A stretch of DNA of 64,000 nt from JAVVHH01 sp965276815 (GTDB taxonomy: Bacteria; Pseudomonadota; Alphaproteobacteria; Acetobacterales; Acetobacteraceae): contig CBDIBE010000012.1 in NCBI GenBank assembly GCA_965276815.1, positions 434,001 to 498,000 of the forward strand, read 5' to 3'. Below are positions 44,481 to 52,065 of the stretch, one piece after another (within the stretch, counting starts at the first letter, position 1; every line of letters starts with the position of its first letter). Under the pieces are notes generated by a model, which made no database searches, was not told the origin of the DNA, and worked only from the letters and a program-made list of their open reading frames with translations. The position numbers and the translations under genes were made by a program.

Positions 44481-45404
44481 ATGACCACCTGGACCACCCG
44501 AGACATTCCGCCCCAAGACGGGAAGCGCGCACTAGTCACTGGCGCCACAGGCGGCCTTGGCTACGAGACTGCGTTGGCACTCGCGAGCGCGGGTGCCGAG
44601 GTTGTGCTGCTGGGCCGTAACCCCGACAAGGGCGAGATGGCACTCACTCGCATCCGTAAAGCGGTGCCGGGTGCAGCCGTTCAATTTGAGCTTCTCGATG
44701 TCGCCAGCTTGGCCTCGGTCAGTGCCTGCGCCGATCTGTTGTTGACGGACGAGCGGCCTGTAGATCTTCTCGTCAACAATGCCGGTGTCATGGCAATTCC
44801 GACGAAAAAGACGACGGTTGATGGCTTTGAGATGCAGTTCGCCACCAATCATCTTGGACACTTCTTGCTGACGTCCCGACTTTTTCCGCTCCTTCGGCAG
44901 ACGCGGCGCTCGCGTGTGGTAAACGTCAGCAGCCTTCTCCACCGCCAAGGAATAATGAATTTCGACGATCTGCAGTCCGAACGTCGTTACAGTCCCACGC
45001 GCGCCTACAGCCAATCCAAGTTAGCCAACCTCCTCTTCACGTTTGAGCTGCAACGGCGCAGTGTAGCAGGCCATTGGGGCGTGATGGCTGCGGCTGCACA
45101 TCCAGGCGGAGCCAGTACCGATCTGATCGCAAATGGCCGCGGAAATCGCGGGCTAGTAACCACGCTAAACGACAAACTGGTGGGCCTCATAGGTCAATCA
45201 GCTTCTGCAGGGGCGCTGCCGACTCTATTCGCCAGCACGGCGCCGGACGCCCAGCCAGGCGGCTACTACGGTCCGAACGGTATGTTCGAACTGAGGGGCT
45301 CCCCTAGACCCGCTCATATCGCCCGCCAAGCAAAAGACGCGGAAACAGCGAAGCGACTCTGGGATGTATCTGTACAATTGACAGGGGCGATTTGGCCGAA
45401 CTGA
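44481..45404 (+). CDS. Short-chain dehydrogenase/reductase (retinol-dehydrogenase-like)
   Basis: 307 aa from ATG 44481 (an in-frame TTG lies 12 bases upstream). The Rossmann motif TGATGGLG is at 20-27, NNAG near 97, Ser in VVNVSSLLHRQG and the active-site YSQSK near 176. Arg in LLGRNPDK after strand 2 suggests NADPH. The longer C-terminus matches the RDH/WW-domain oxidoreductase-like SDRs used for xenobiotic or aldehyde reduction. It is co-directional with the TetR gene and probably its target. Confidence 0.93.
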   Translation: MTTWTTRDIPPQDGKRALVTGATGGLGYETALALASAGAEVVLLGRNPDKGEMALTRIRKAVPGAAVQFELLDVASLASVSACADLLLTDERPVDLLVNNAGVMAIPTKKTTVDGFEMQFATNHLGHFLLTSRLFPLLRQTRRSRVVNVSSLLHRQGIMNFDDLQSERRYSPTRAYSQSKLANLLFTFELQRRSVAGHWGVMAAAAHPGGASTDLIANGRGNRGLVTTLNDKLVGLIGQSASAGALPTLFASTAPDAQPGGYYGPNGMFELRGSPRPAHIARQAKDAETAKRLWDVSVQLTGAIWPN

Positions 45405-45533
45405 GCATACGCGGAAGCTCGACATCGGCAGCACAGTCCTGTTGCCGGCACTCGGCGACAAGAATGGCGTCAACAGCAGGCGGGCCGCTCGACCATCCTG
45501 AGCAGTGCCTATGGTTCGCGAGGGGCGTGCGTA

Positions 45534-46451
45534 GTGACCATTGAGCTTCAGGATTTAAGATGGGCTCTCGTGGTCTCGCAACACCGAAGTCTTCGGCAGG
45601 CGGCTGATACCCTTAACATCAGGCAATCTACAGTCAGCCGGCGCCTACGTGATCTGGAACATCGCGTCGGCACTAAGCTGTTTGAGCGCACGAATGGCGG
45701 CACGCGTCCCACACCCGCAGGACACGAGTTCATTGCGACCGCGCGACGCATCATCGAAGCGACTGACGCCGCCTTCGCACAGCTTAGAACCCGTTGCATT
45801 GGCGAGAGTGGCCGCCTGACGATCGGCATTTACGCCTCACTCTCTACCGGCAACCTCCGTGCAACGCTGCTTGAATATCGTCGACGCTTTCCCGAGGTTC
45901 TTCTCCACATTATTGATGGCAACCGCGATCGACTGCTCTGCGCTCTAAACGCTAACACTGCCGATATCGCCATCATGACCACCTGCCGATTCGGCTGGGG
46001 CGATAGGACATTGCCTCTGTGGAGCGAGCGAGTGATCGTTGCTGTGCCGGAGCGCCATCCGCTCACAACCCGCAGGTTTATCAATTGGGCCGACCTAGCT
46101 AACGAGCCAGTGTTGCTTCCTTTGCACGGCCCGGGACCAGAGCTTGAACACTTATTCGCCAACAAACTCGATCAGTTTGGTCCTCAACGCATCTTGCATC
46201 AAGACGTCGGTCTCGATCGGCTGTTGAGCCTGGTCGGCGTCGAATATGGTGCACTTCTGATGTTGGAAGGAGCGACCGGCGCCCGATATGACGGCGTCGC
46301 GTATCGAGAAGTGCATGAAGATGACGGGCCTGCGCGTCTCAACTTCGCGGCCTACTGGCGGAAGGACAACGCCAACCCGACCCTCGGTCCGTTTCTTTCG
46401 ATGCTTTACGAGCGCTACCCAGATCTCTCGGGTGCCCTCGCTCCGGGCTGA
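45534..46451 (+). CDS. LysR-family transcription regulator
   Basis: 305 aa from GTG 45534, with GAGGGG upstream. N-terminal helix-turn-helix: SLRQAADTLNIRQSTVSRRLRDLEHRVG. The remainder is a periplasmic-binding-protein-like effector domain (GRLTIGIYASLSTGNLRATLL). LysR genes are often found at this place beside trb modules, where they may control transfer. Its 3' end overlaps the DUF2274 stop tail to tail by 37 bases. Effector and targets are unknown. Confidence 0.92.
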   Translation: MTIELQDLRWALVVSQHRSLRQAADTLNIRQSTVSRRLRDLEHRVGTKLFERTNGGTRPTPAGHEFIATARRIIEATDAAFAQLRTRCIGESGRLTIGIYASLSTGNLRATLLEYRRRFPEVLLHIIDGNRDRLLCALNANTADIAIMTTCRFGWGDRTLPLWSERVIVAVPERHPLTTRRFINWADLANEPVLLPLHGPGPELEHLFANKLDQFGPQRILHQDVGLDRLLSLVGVEYGALLMLEGATGARYDGVAYREVHEDDGPARLNFAAYWRKDNANPTLGPFLSMLYERYPDLSGALAPG

Positions 46452-46669
46452 ACAGGGTTTCGTCGCGCCTTTGCGAATGCCCGGTCGGTCGCCATGAACC
46501 GTTCGATCATTGGTGCGATCAGCTTCGCCGGATCGGGCATGGATTGGCCAGTGGCGCGACCGAGTATCTCGGCATAAGCCACCAAATCGCGATGCACCCC
46601 GGCGGGCAGTTCGATGCTGATCTTGACCGGCTTGTCGTCGGCCAGCGGCCCGAGTTTGAGCTTCGTCAT
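46415..46669 (-). CDS. DUF2274 protein of the conjugation module
   Basis: 84 aa, typical size. It begins MTKLKLGPLADDKPVKISIE and contains LPAGVHRDLVAYAEILGR, a ribbon-helix-helix-like pattern. It is regularly the last gene of trb operons in alphaproteobacterial ICEs. Function is unknown; a DNA-binding regulator is plausible. Its start overlaps the trbI stop (46666-46669). Confidence 0.88.
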   Translation of the reverse strand: MTKLKLGPLADDKPVKISIELPAGVHRDLVAYAEILGRATGQSMPDPAKLIAPMIERFMATDRAFAKARRNPVQPGARAPERSG

Positions 46670-47871
46670 GGCGTGCCGCCTTGGGCGTAGGGCGCCAGCA
46701 CCAGGTCGCGCGTGACGATGACGCGGACCGGGAAGCCTGGCCGGATCGTGAGCGTCGGCTGGATGTTGAGCTGCCGCTGCACAATCTGAGACCCGGTCTG
46801 ACTGATGCTGTTGGATGCTCCGCTGCGAATCGCCTGAACAAGGTTGTTCTCGTCCTGGCTCGTGCCCGCCTCCGCGCCCACGCTGAGCAGCGTCGAAAGG
46901 ACGGCGGCCTTGAACAGCATGCCCCAATGGTTGTCGACCTCGTCCTCTAGTCCGGCGTAGCCCTGCGTGTCGGCGCCGGGCTGACGCTCCAGCACGATCG
47001 AGCCGCCATCCGGCATGATGATCCGGGTCCAAACCAGCAGGACGCGCGACTGCCCGAAAGCGACGGAGCTGTCGTATTGGCCGATCAGCTTCGCGCCCTG
47101 CGGGATCAGAAGATATTTGCCGGTCGGGCTGTCATAGACCGCCTCCGTCACCTGGGCAGTGATTTGACCAGGCAGATCGGAACGAATGCCCGTGATGAGC
47201 GCGGCGGGAATCACAGTGCCGGCCTGCACGACATAAGGCGAAGCCTTCGCGTCGAGCCGGTCTGGACTGACCGTGCGCTTGTCCGTCGACGCATTGAGGA
47301 AGGCCGTTTTGCGGTCCTGCATGTTCTGCGCGGCGCCGGCGTCGACTGGCGGCGCGGGAGTCGGACCCGTCGTCGTCCCGATCCCAGCCGGCGCGGCGAG
47401 CCCGACGGGCTGCGGCTGCTGATTGGTCTGGGCAAAGAGGCGGCTGAGCCGCGCCGCCTCTATCTCTTGGGCCCGGCGCTGAGCCTCCGGATCAGGCGTG
47501 GTCGCGGGCGCTACGGTGTTCGGCGCTGCGCCTGCGTTCAGGATTGGCTTGCCGAGATCGCCGGGCAGCGGCGGGCCAAGCGGGGGCGTCTGGCGTGGCA
47601 GGCCGGTATAGTCTTTCGGCAGGCCAGCGAGGCCCTCGGCCGAGGGACGGTTCTGCGTGGAAAGCAGCTCCTGGCCGCTCTGCGCCGCGTTGCGAGTCTG
47701 GAGCGCGTAGCCGAGCGCGCCCGCGACGGCGAGCGCCGAAACGGCGCCCAGGCCAATCAGCACCCTGCGCGACAAGCGTGTGACGCGCGGCCGTTCGCCC
47801 CGAAGCCGCAAATCGGGCGGTACGACGGGCGTCGGCGTCGGCGGTTGTTCTTCAGGACTTTCCGCCGTCAT
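46666..47871 (-). CDS. trbI: TrbI, VirB10-like core/cap protein of the mating-pair apparatus
   Basis: 401 aa. A cytoplasmic Pro-rich tail, one membrane helix near 38-55 (RVLIGLGAVSALAVAGALGY), a long Pro/Gln-rich periplasmic linker and a C-terminal VirB10 domain: YVVQAGTVIPAALITGIRSD, YLLIPQGAKLIGQYDS, and GFPVRVIVTRDLVL. It links inner and outer membranes in the type IV secretion channel. ATGA-type overlaps with trbG (upstream) and DUF2274 (downstream). Confidence 0.96.
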   Translation of the reverse strand: MTAESPEEQPPTPTPVVPPDLRLRGERPRVTRLSRRVLIGLGAVSALAVAGALGYALQTRNAAQSGQELLSTQNRPSAEGLAGLPKDYTGLPRQTPPLGPPLPGDLGKPILNAGAAPNTVAPATTPDPEAQRRAQEIEAARLSRLFAQTNQQPQPVGLAAPAGIGTTTGPTPAPPVDAGAAQNMQDRKTAFLNASTDKRTVSPDRLDAKASPYVVQAGTVIPAALITGIRSDLPGQITAQVTEAVYDSPTGKYLLIPQGAKLIGQYDSSVAFGQSRVLLVWTRIIMPDGGSIVLERQPGADTQGYAGLEDEVDNHWGMLFKAAVLSTLLSVGAEAGTSQDENNLVQAIRSGASNSISQTGSQIVQRQLNIQPTLTIRPGFPVRVIVTRDLVLAPYAQGGTP

Positions 47872-48941
47872 GACCGCGGCCTTCCATCGCTGCGAACGAT
47901 GCGCACGCGCCGCTCGCTATCCTTGTCGCCGAGACGCAATTCGGCGGCTGCGAACAGGCGGTCGACGATGTAATAGTTGCGGTTGACCCGGTAGTTCACC
48001 AGCTCGGAGCCGCCGGCCGGTCCGATGACGAACAGTGGCGGCATCTCGCCCTGGGCAATTCCGCTCGGGAACTCGATGTAGACCTTGTGCCCGTCGTCGA
48101 AGGCGCGCAGCGGACGCCAGGCCGGGTTGTCGCCCTGGATTGCATAACGGAAGTTGATCGAGGCGAGATCGACGCCGCTGGCAATCGGCTCGGCTGCGTC
48201 GGCCTCCTGGTTCTGCCGCCGAAACGCGATGAGCTGATTTTCGGGATACTGCCAGGAGACTGAGGCCATATAGGTCTTCTCGGTCGAGCGCAGCTCGAGG
48301 AGGTAGGTCCGCCGATCCGTGTTGATGACCAGATTGGTGAGCAGCTCGGGTCTCGTCGGCTTGACCAGGATGTGAACTTTCTTGGTGGCGCCCGTACCGC
48401 TCTCGGTATCGCCGATAATCCAGCGCACGGTGTCGCCGGCGGCCACGGGGCCGGAGCCGACGAGCTGCTCGCCGTCCTGCAGCGCGATGTCGGTGATCTC
48501 GCCGGGCGCCGTATAGACTTGGTAGAGCGCCCCGCCGGAGAACGGGTAGACCTGGACCGCGTTGATGAAGCCGTTGCGCACCGGCTGAATCCGCGCGGCG
48601 GCGTTGGCCTGGTTGACGCGCACGGTCGGGTCGGCGGCTTCGGGTGTCGGCTTGCTACCGTCGATCGGCTTCAGTTGCCCGGGCAGCGGCAGCAGCTTGG
48701 GCAACTCCACGATCTTGATAGGCGCTGGCGGATCGACGGTGAGCTTTGCCGGCGCCGCGCTGTCGTAATTGATGTCGGGCGGAATGAAATTGTGCGCGCA
48801 GCCGCCCAGCGCAGTGGCGGACATCAGCAAAGCCGCCAGGGCGGCTTTACGGAAAGGCGCAATCCCTCCTTTCCGGCTCTGCTGAATGGTGAAGAGACGA
48901 GAAGCCGGACCGCCGGCTTCCATGGAAATCGGCGAGGTCAT
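47868..48941 (-). CDS. trbG: TrbG, VirB9-like outer-membrane-associated core protein
   Basis: 357 aa. An N-terminal export signal ends in a likely lipobox (SATALGGC, Cys near 48), unusual for VirB9 and more VirB7-like. The mature part has the VirB9 pattern: GGALYQVYTAPGEITDIALQ, the VHILVKPTRPELLTNLVINT block, YMASVSWQYPE, and NRNYYIVDRLFAAAELRLGD at the end. It forms the outer core ring with TrbI. The start overlaps the trbF stop. A Met at residue 7 is an alternative start. Confidence 0.95.
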   Translation of the reverse strand: MTSPISMEAGGPASRLFTIQQSRKGGIAPFRKAALAALLMSATALGGCAHNFIPPDINYDSAAPAKLTVDPPAPIKIVELPKLLPLPGQLKPIDGSKPTPEAADPTVRVNQANAAARIQPVRNGFINAVQVYPFSGGALYQVYTAPGEITDIALQDGEQLVGSGPVAAGDTVRWIIGDTESGTGATKKVHILVKPTRPELLTNLVINTDRRTYLLELRSTEKTYMASVSWQYPENQLIAFRRQNQEADAAEPIASGVDLASINFRYAIQGDNPAWRPLRAFDDGHKVYIEFPSGIAQGEMPPLFVIGPAGGSELVNYRVNRNYYIVDRLFAAAELRLGDKDSERRVRIVRSDGRPRS

Positions 48942-49627
48942 TGTCCTAGCTCCTTCGACCAGTTGATGGCGGTGACGTAGACGCCGAGCGGGTTCTTGCG
49001 GAGCACGTCGGCGGTGGTTGGCGTCTGGATCGCGATGGTGAGGATCGCGGTCCAACGGGTGTTGTCGGCGAGTGCGCCGTCCTCGTAGCGGTGCTCGACC
49101 CATTCGACTCGGAAGCTCGACGGCGAAGCGCGGATCACGCTCGAGACGTCGATCGCGATCTGCTGCTTGCCCAGCTTGGCGAAGGGGTCGTTGGCCCGCG
49201 CGTAGTCGTTGAGCGCCTGGGAGCCCGAGGTGGTGGTGAAGTCGTAAGCCTGCAGCCAGTTCTGCCGCACGATGATCGGATCGGCCGGCAGCGACCGGAC
49301 GATCTGGATGAAGTGCGCAAGATACCAGGCGATTTGCGGGTCGCTGGGCGTGTAGTCGGCGGCGGCGGGCGCGACGGCCTGCGCCTGGCCGAGCTTGTCG
49401 ACCTGCACGACCCAGGGGACGACGCTGCCGTGGGTCGATTGCCAGACGAGACCGCCGGCGAGGCCCATGGACAGCGCGAGCGAGCCGAAGGCCATCAGCC
49501 GCCAGTTCTTCGCCTGCACCCGGGCCGAGCCGATGCGGTCGTCCCAAACCTGGGCGGCGCGCTGATAGGGGGTCTCAGGCTCGGGCGTGCGGCCGTAGCG
49601 AACCGTGGGGCGGCGGAACAACGCCAT
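48938..49627 (-). CDS. trbF: TrbF, VirB8-like inner-membrane assembly protein
   Basis: 229 aa. A short cytoplasmic part (ETPYQRAAQVWDDRIGSARV), one membrane helix near 44-62 (LMAFGSLALSMGLAGGLVW) and a periplasmic VirB8 domain (WYLAHFIQIVRSLPADPIIV, FRVEWVEHRYEDG). It nucleates the secretion channel. Three bases separate it from trbL upstream; it overlaps trbG by ATGA. Confidence 0.95.
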   Translation of the reverse strand: MALFRRPTVRYGRTPEPETPYQRAAQVWDDRIGSARVQAKNWRLMAFGSLALSMGLAGGLVWQSTHGSVVPWVVQVDKLGQAQAVAPAAADYTPSDPQIAWYLAHFIQIVRSLPADPIIVRQNWLQAYDFTTTSGSQALNDYARANDPFAKLGKQQIAIDVSSVIRASPSSFRVEWVEHRYEDGALADNTRWTAILTIAIQTPTTADVLRKNPLGVYVTAINWSKELGQ

Positions 49628-49630
49628 GTC

Positions 49631-50992
49631 TTATTCTCCTCCTGAGAGATCGACGGAATGGCCGCCGCCATGGCTGTCGCCGGACTTCAGGACCTGCGCG
49701 GCCGTCTGGACCCCGTGGACCATCGACTGGTTGGCTTTCATGCGCTGGGCCCAGGCTGGCGGGCCGGAGCCCGCAGAGGCGCCCCCGGCCGGCGGGGATT
49801 CGCTCGGCGGAGCGCCGCCGACCGTCCCCGCCGTCGATGAGCCGCCCGTGGCGGCGAAGCTGGAGCGGGCGCCAGCGGCGAAGCTTTCCCGCATCGAACT
49901 GCCGGCTTGAGCGGCGGTGCGCCGCACAGGAGCCGCGGCGGCTGAAGCGGCCGCTCGCCCAACCCCGCCGAGTCCGGCCGCGACGCCCGACGACCCGGAC
50001 CGGAAGGCTGAAGCAAGGCTGTAGGCGGAGGATGCGCCGCCGGCCATTGCCGCCCCACCGCGCGCGGCGGCGGCAGTGCCGGAAGCCGCAGCCATCGCCC
50101 CCCTGCCGGCCAGGCCGAGCGCGCCGGCGCCGGCCATCGCCGTACCCGCAACGGCCAGACCAGTCCCGACGGCGGCGCCCGCCCCGAGCTGGGGCGCGCC
50201 GGAGACCAGGCCCGTTGCGATGCCGGGGCCGAAGATGCCGAGGCCCAGCATGGCAAGCGCTGCGAGCACGACGGAGAGTGCCTGCTCGACGGTCGGCTGG
50301 CCGCCGGCGTAGGTCTGGGTGAACTGCGAGAAAAGGCCGGTGCCGATGCCGACGATGACCGCCAGCACCATCACCTTCACGCCCGAGGCGACGATGTTGC
50401 CGAGCACCTTCTCCGCAAGGAAGGCGGTCTTGTTGAAGAGCGCGAAGGGAATGAGGATGAAGCCGGCGAGGGTCGTCAGCTTGAATTCGATCAGGGTAAC
50501 GAAGAGCTGTACCGCCAGGATGAAGAAGGCGATCAGCACCAGGACCCACGAGACCATTAGCACCGCGATCTGCACGAAGTTCGCGAAGAAGCTCGTGAAG
50601 CCCATCATCTGGTTGGCGGCGTCGAGCAGCGGCTGACCGGCATCGAGACCGACCTGGGCGAGCTTGCCCGGCCGCAGGAAGTCGGCAGTGCCGATTGACG
50701 AGCCGCCCGCCTTCAGGCCGATGCCGGCGAAGCTGTTGAAGATGATCGCAGAGAGGTTGTTGAAGTTGGTGATGATGAAGGCGAAGAAGCCGATGTAGAG
50801 GGTCTTCTTCACCAGGCGCTGCAGGATGTCCTCGTCGGCGCCCCAGGCCCAGAACAGGCCTGCGAGGGTGATGTCGATGACGATCAGGGTCGAGGAGAGA
50901 TAGCCGACTTCGCCCTTGATCAGGCCGAAGCCGGAATCGATGTAGGTGGTGAAGGTGTTGAGGAAGGTGTCGATGACGCCGACGTTGTTCAT
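49631..50992 (-). CDS. trbL: TrbL, VirB6-like polytopic channel protein
   Basis: 453 aa. The first ~270 residues hold several hydrophobic helices in VirB6 style (IDITLAGLFWAWGADEDIL, TLYIGFFAFIITNFNNL). The last ~180 residues are Ala/Gly/Ser-rich low-complexity and hydrophilic, a usual variable tail in TrbL. It forms the inner-membrane part of the DNA channel. The start overlaps the stop of the TrbK-like gene by ATGA. Confidence 0.95.
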   Translation of the reverse strand: MNNVGVIDTFLNTFTTYIDSGFGLIKGEVGYLSSTLIVIDITLAGLFWAWGADEDILQRLVKKTLYIGFFAFIITNFNNLSAIIFNSFAGIGLKAGGSSIGTADFLRPGKLAQVGLDAGQPLLDAANQMMGFTSFFANFVQIAVLMVSWVLVLIAFFILAVQLFVTLIEFKLTTLAGFILIPFALFNKTAFLAEKVLGNIVASGVKVMVLAVIVGIGTGLFSQFTQTYAGGQPTVEQALSVVLAALAMLGLGIFGPGIATGLVSGAPQLGAGAAVGTGLAVAGTAMAGAGALGLAGRGAMAAASGTAAAARGGAAMAGGASSAYSLASAFRSGSSGVAAGLGGVGRAAASAAAAPVRRTAAQAGSSMRESFAAGARSSFAATGGSSTAGTVGGAPPSESPPAGGASAGSGPPAWAQRMKANQSMVHGVQTAAQVLKSGDSHGGGHSVDLSGGE

Positions 50993-51321
50993 CGCGCATC
51001 TCCCTTAGAAGGGGTGGCCGGCGCGGCAGCGCCTGGGGGCGTTTGTGGCGGCAGAGGCCGCGCCGGCCTGCCGAAGAATCGCTGGCGGTTCTCCTCCCAG
51101 ACCGCGACGCAATGCGGATCTTCGGCGTCCTGGGGACCGAGCGCGCTGCAACGGCGCAGCTCGGCCGAGAGGTCATCGGATGCTGGTATGACGATGGTCG
51201 GAGGGGTCTCGGCAATGGGGGCCGAGTGGCGCCGGTTGGTCACCACGAGAGCCGTGATGGCGACCGCGATCAGGGCGACGATCGCGGCGGCGCGGAAGAT
51301 TTCCGACCGTCCCAGCATCAC
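50989..51321 (-). CDS. TrbK-alt-type putative entry-exclusion protein
   Basis: 110 aa (a second Met follows at once, position 51318). One N-terminal membrane helix (AAAIVALIAVAITALVV). A conserved soluble motif RRCSALGPQDAEDPHCVAVW has two Cys, as in the small protein between TrbJ and TrbL often named TrbK-alt. It is thought to prevent redundant transfer into the host, though this is not well proven. It sits between trbJ and trbL as expected. Confidence 0.85.
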   Translation of the reverse strand: MMLGRSEIFRAAAIVALIAVAITALVVTNRRHSAPIAETPPTIVIPASDDLSAELRRCSALGPQDAEDPHCVAVWEENRQRFFGRPARPLPPQTPPGAAAPATPSKGDAR

Positions 51322-51327
51322 CGCGCC

Positions 51328-52065
51328 TCAGTTGCCGCTGAACATGGTGACGTTGCCGGGCTGATAGCCGCTGCGCGTCGAGAAGGTTTTGTAGTTCTGC
51401 TGACCTTGCGCCTCGGCCGAGGCGGTGCGCGCCTGCTCCAAGGCATCGGCCCGGCTCTTGGCCGACAGCACCGCCACCAGGTCGGAGAGCTGTTGCGATT
51501 GCAGCGCCAGGAGCTGGTTGCCGGCCTGGGCGGCCTGCAGCGCGCCGGTGGCGCTCTGGCTCGCCGACACCAATGAGGTCATCGCGCTGGAGTTCGTCGG
51601 GATGTTGCCGACCACGCCCGCCTGGATCTTCAGACTGTCCTCAAACGCGGCGACGGAGTTCTGCCAGCGGGTCTGCGCGTTGGCGACCATGGCGGTCGTC
51701 GAGCCCGTGCCTGCCGCCGTGCCATAGTTGGTCGAGAAAGCCTGCTCGACGCGCTGGACATTGAACGCAATGTTTTGAGCCTGGCTCAGCAGTGACTGCG
51801 TCTGGGCGATCGACGACTGAAGCTGGGTCAGCGTCGACATCGGCAGATTGGCGAGATTGCGCGCCTGGTTGACCAGGCTCGTCGCCTGGTTGGTCAACAT
51901 CGTGATCTGGTTATTGATCTGCTGCAGCTCGCGCGCAGCGGTGAGCACGTTCTGGCCGAAGTTGGTCGGGTCGTAGACGATCCACTGCGCCGACGCGGGC
52001 GGTACTGCGACGGCCAGGGTGAGCACGACGGCGCTTGCCGCCGCCAGATGGCGCAGCTTGATCAT
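51328..52065 (-). CDS. trbJ: TrbJ, VirB5-like exported pilus-tip protein
   Basis: 245 aa. Signal peptide ~1-26 (LAAASAVVLTLAVAVPPASA). The mature protein is mainly coiled-coil helices rich in Gln/Asn (ELQQINNQITMLTNQATSLV), as usual for TrbJ/VirB5. WIVYDPTNFGQNVLTAARE is the family's N-terminal motif. Its start overlaps the trbE stop by ATGA. Confidence 0.95.
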   Translation of the reverse strand: MIKLRHLAAASAVVLTLAVAVPPASAQWIVYDPTNFGQNVLTAARELQQINNQITMLTNQATSLVNQARNLANLPMSTLTQLQSSIAQTQSLLSQAQNIAFNVQRVEQAFSTNYGTAAGTGSTTAMVANAQTRWQNSVAAFEDSLKIQAGVVGNIPTNSSAMTSLVSASQSATGALQAAQAGNQLLALQSQQLSDLVAVLSAKSRADALEQARTASAEAQGQQNYKTFSTRSGYQPGNVTMFSGN

